Source: Betaproteobacteria bacterium (GTDB lineage Bacteria > Pseudomonadota > Gammaproteobacteria > Burkholderiales > Burkholderiaceae_C). Taken from it: a stretch of 9,788 nt of DNA. The notes beneath the pieces were generated by a model. The model saw only the letters and a list, made by a program, of their open reading frames with translations, searched no databases and was not told the origin of the DNA. Positions 7,513 to 9,788 of the stretch are shown piece after piece (position 1 is the first letter of the stretch; each line of letters opens with the position of its first letter). Made by a program: the position numbers and the translations under genes. The stretch spans positions 1 to 9,788 of the forward strand of contig RFPX01000035.1 of NCBI GenBank assembly GCA_009925955.1. Reading direction: 5' to 3'.

Positions 7513-9623
7513 GTGCCCACACCGCCCACCGTTCAGGCGCAAGCGCAGGCCCTGCGCGAGCTGATCGAACACCACGCGCGGCGCTACTACGCCCTTGACG
7601 CGCCGGAAATCCCGGACGCCGAGTACGACCGCCTGTTTCGGGCCTTGCAGGATCTGGAGGCCGCGCACCCCGAGCTGCGTACACCGGACTCGCCCACCCA
7701 GCGCGTGTTGGGCCAAGCGCTGCAGGGATTTGCGCCCGTGGCACATGCCGTGCCGATGCTGAGCATCCGCACCGAAACCGACACCAGCGACGCTGGTGCT
7801 TTGGAGTTCGATGCCCGTATTCGGCGGGAACTGGGTTTGTCGGTGCAAGACCCGCCGGTTCGGTACAGCTGTGAGCTCAAGTTCGATGGTTTGGCCATCA
7901 GCTTGCGTTACGAGCAGGGCGTGTTGGTTCAGGCCGCCACACGCGGCGATGGCGAAACAGGTGAGGATGTCACGCAGAACATTCGCACCATCCGCCAGAT
8001 TCCCCTGCGCTTGCAGTCCCGGGACGGCACGTGTCCGCCGCTGCTGGAGGTGCGGGGCGAGGTCTACATGCGGCGAGATGACTTTGAGGCGCTCAACGAG
8101 CGCCAGCGCACGCTCATCGCCGCAGGGCATCGCCAGGAGAAGACCTTCGTCAATCCCCGCAATGCCGCCGCCGGTGCAGTGCGCCAGCTCGATCCGGCCA
8201 TTGCAGCGCGGCGCCCGCTGAGCTTCTTTGCCTATGGGCTGGGGCAGGTGCAAGGGTGGGCCGACCCGACAGGGCAAGGGCCTGCGACCCACAGCGCCGT
8301 CCTCCAGGCCTTGGCCTCCTGGGGCTTGCCTGTGGATGCGCATCACCGCGTGGTGGAGGGTGGGGCGGGCCTGGTGGCGTTTCACCAGGACATTGAGCGC
8401 CTGCGCGACCGATTGCCCTTTGACATTGACGGGGTGGTTTACAAAGTTGACGACCGTGCCACGCAGGACCGTCTGGGCTTTGTGACCCGTGAGCCCCGCT
8501 GGGCGGTGGCCCACAAGTACCCGGCGCAGGAACAGATGACGGTCTTGAGGGCCATCGACATTCAGGTCGGGCGTACGGGCAAGCTGACGCCCGTGGCCAA
8601 ACTCGAGCCCGTCTTCGTGGGCGGCACCACCGTCAGCAATGCCACCTTGCACAACGAGGAAGAGGCGCGGCGCAAGGATGTGCGAGAGGGCGACACCGTC
8701 ATCGTGCGCCGCGCAGGTGACGTCATCCCCGAGGTGGTGTCGGTCGTCCTGGAGCGGCGGCCCGCCTCCGTGGGTGCGCCCTTTGACCTGGTGCAGCGCC
8801 TGTCAGGGCGCTGCCCCGTGTGCGCCAGCCCCATTGCCCGGGAAGAGGGAGAGGTTGATTGGCGCTGTACCGGGGGGCTTTACTGCCCGGCGCAACGCAA
8901 GCATGCGCTCCTGCATTTCGCCAGCCGTCGGGCGGTGGATATCGAGGCTTGGGCGACAAGGTCGTGGAACAGTTGGTGGACCTCGGGATCGTGAGCACCT
9001 TGCCCGATCTGTACCGCTTGGGGGTGGCCAAGCTGGCGGCTTTGGACCGCATGGGTGACAAAAGTGCGGCCAATTTGGTGGCGGCCATCGAGTCCAGCAA
9101 GCAAACCACCTTGGCCCGCTTTCTGTTCGGCCTGGGCATTCGCCATGTGGGTGAGGCCACCGCCAAGGACCTGGCACGCCACTTCGGCTCTATCGACCGG
9201 ATCATGGAGGCCAGCCTGGAGGCGTTGCTGGAGGTGCCGGATGTGGGCCCCATCGTGGCTCACAGCATTCGGGGCTTCTTCGACCAAGCGCACCACCGTG
9301 AGATCGTGGAGCAGCTGCGCGCGGCCGGCGTGCAGTGGAGCGAGGGACAGGGTGTACACGGGGACGCCCCGAGGCCCCTGGCGGGCCTGACCGTGGTGCT
9401 CACCGGCACACTGCCCACCCTCAGCCGTGATGAAGCACGGGAGTTGATTGAAGCCGCCGGTGCAAAGGTGGCCGGCTCGGTATCGCGCAAGACCCATTGG
9501 GTGGTGGCCGGTGCAGAGGCTGGCAGCAAGTTGGACAAGGCACGGGAGTTGGGCGTGCCCGTGTTGGACGAAGAGGGCCTCAGGGCCTTGCTGGCGGGGA
9601 CGGCACCACAGGAGAAGACATGA
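7513..9623 (+). CDS. ligA: NAD-dependent DNA ligase LigA, interrupted by a one-base frameshift
   Basis: LigA seals nicks in duplex DNA using NAD+, in Okazaki-fragment joining and repair; it is the essential ligase of bacteria. Reconstructed across the frameshift it has 703 residues, a normal length. The Ia/adenylation domain includes KFDGLA with the AMP-accepting Lys123, DIDGVVYK at 304-311 (Lys311) and HKYPA at 334-338 (Lys335); Lys311 and Lys335 have the same spacing as E. coli Lys290 and Lys314. An OB fold follows. The zinc finger is Cys434, Cys437, Cys452 and Cys458, with E. coli spacing. Helix-hairpin-helix repeats span about 479-600 and a BRCT domain about 621-698. The first frame runs 7513-8946 and the second from 8946 on. 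As written, the first frame would stop at 8994, giving 493 residues with 15 foreign ones. The start is GTG at 7513, 14 bases after zipA, with only a distant GAGG. The stop overlaps def. Confidence 0.93.
8946..8947 (+). other. Frameshift site in ligA, apparent loss of one G
   Basis: Up to GAG at 8944-8946 the first frame gives the conserved HFASRRAVDIE (compare HFVSRRAMDVD in E. coli). The conserved continuation GLGDKVVEQLVDLGIV is read one base back, from 8946. Adding one G to the GG at 8946-8947 restores GAG GGC TTG GGC and a continuous ligase. No slippery heptamer of the X XXY YYZ type is seen there. Confidence 0.9.
9610..9614 (+). promoter_or_regulatory. Shine-Dalgarno of def inside the end of ligA
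   Basis: AGGAG lies five bases before the ATG at 9620, inside the last codons of ligA. This strong site lets def be translated even if ligA reading is interrupted, and it supports the chosen def start. Confidence 0.65.
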
Positions 9624-9788
9624 GCGTGCGGGAGATCTTGCGCATGGGCGATCCGCGCCTGCGCCGCATGGCCGAGCCGGTGCGTGACGTGCTCAGCGAC
9701 GAGCTGCGAAGCTTGTTGGTGGACATGCGAGACACCATGGTCGCGGCCAATGGCGCAGGCCTGGCTGCTCCGCAGATCGGCGTGAACC
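9620..9788 (+). CDS. def: Peptide deformylase, N-terminal part (truncated by window edge)
   Basis: Peptide deformylase is a metalloenzyme that removes the formyl group from the N-terminal methionine of new proteins. The visible 56 codons begin MSVREILRMGDPRLRRMAEPV and reach the family's first motif, GAGLAAPQIGV, at 45-55, with the oxyanion-hole Gln52. The metal-binding motifs EGCLS and HExxH would lie past the edge, so completeness cannot be judged. The ATG is within ATGA, overlapping the ligA stop, with AGGAG five bases upstream. This copy follows ligA rather than sitting beside fmt. Burkholderiales often have more than one deformylase, so this may not be the only one. Confidence 0.93.
   Translation, partial: MSVREILRMGDPRLRRMAEPVRDVLSDELRSLLVDMRDTMVAANGAGLAAPQIGVN

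Noticed and set aside
8867..8882. Run of six Gs near the frameshift as a possible programmed slippage site
   Set aside because: The first frame stays correct for about 70 further bases after this run (the zinc-finger end through HFASRRAVDIE), so the shift happens at 8946, not here.
8859..8945. Separate small gene starting at 8859 upstream of the second ligA half
   Set aside because: The codons from 8859 to 8945 translate to non-ligase sequence that is a shadow of the zinc finger. The frame is meaningful only from 8946 on.
1..9788. Mobile elements, CRISPR arrays, tRNA/rRNA genes, toxin-antitoxin or defence systems
   Set aside because: Nothing of these kinds was seen. Nearly every base belongs to conserved housekeeping genes, and I do not claim a new system.

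Overview
The window is a high-GC chromosomal segment of housekeeping genes, most likely from a betaproteobacterium of the order Burkholderiales and perhaps Comamonadaceae. Three things point there: the order smc-zipA-ligA-def, the dapC-dapD-prmB grouping, and family-typical protein features such as the MLSIRTETD stretch in the DNA ligase. The genus cannot be fixed from the sequence alone. I see no mobile element, CRISPR array, rRNA, tRNA or phage gene.

Left half, minus strand, read from about 2762 down to 1: queF (NADPH-dependent reduction of preQ0 to preQ1 for queuosine), dapC and dapD (two consecutive steps of the succinylase branch of lysine/diaminopimelate synthesis), and the first 88 codons of prmB (methyltransferase for ribosomal protein uL3), cut by the window edge. 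Spacing is very tight. There are 10 bases between queF and dapC, dapC and dapD overlap by ATGA, and prmB starts on a TTG that touches the dapD stop. This looks like one transcript. The dapE gene that often lies between dapD and prmB in relatives is not there.

Centre, 2763-2867: a 105-base divergent intergenic region, richer in A+T than its surroundings. It must hold the start signals for queF (leftward) and smc (rightward). No strong consensus promoter is visible.

Right half, plus strand, 2868 to the end: smc (chromosome condensation ATPase), zipA (membrane anchor of the FtsZ ring), ligA (NAD-dependent DNA ligase) and the first 56 codons of def (peptide deformylase), cut by the window edge. 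smc/zipA and ligA/def each overlap by ATGA, and zipA/ligA are 14 bases apart, so this also looks like one operon. It joins chromosome organisation, cell division, replication/repair and N-terminal protein processing.

The one real anomaly is a one-base frameshift in ligA at 8946-8947. It separates the catalytic, OB and zinc-finger part from the helix-hairpin-helix and BRCT part. Both halves are otherwise well conserved, so a missing G in the sequence is the most economical explanation. I found no convincing new biological system here.
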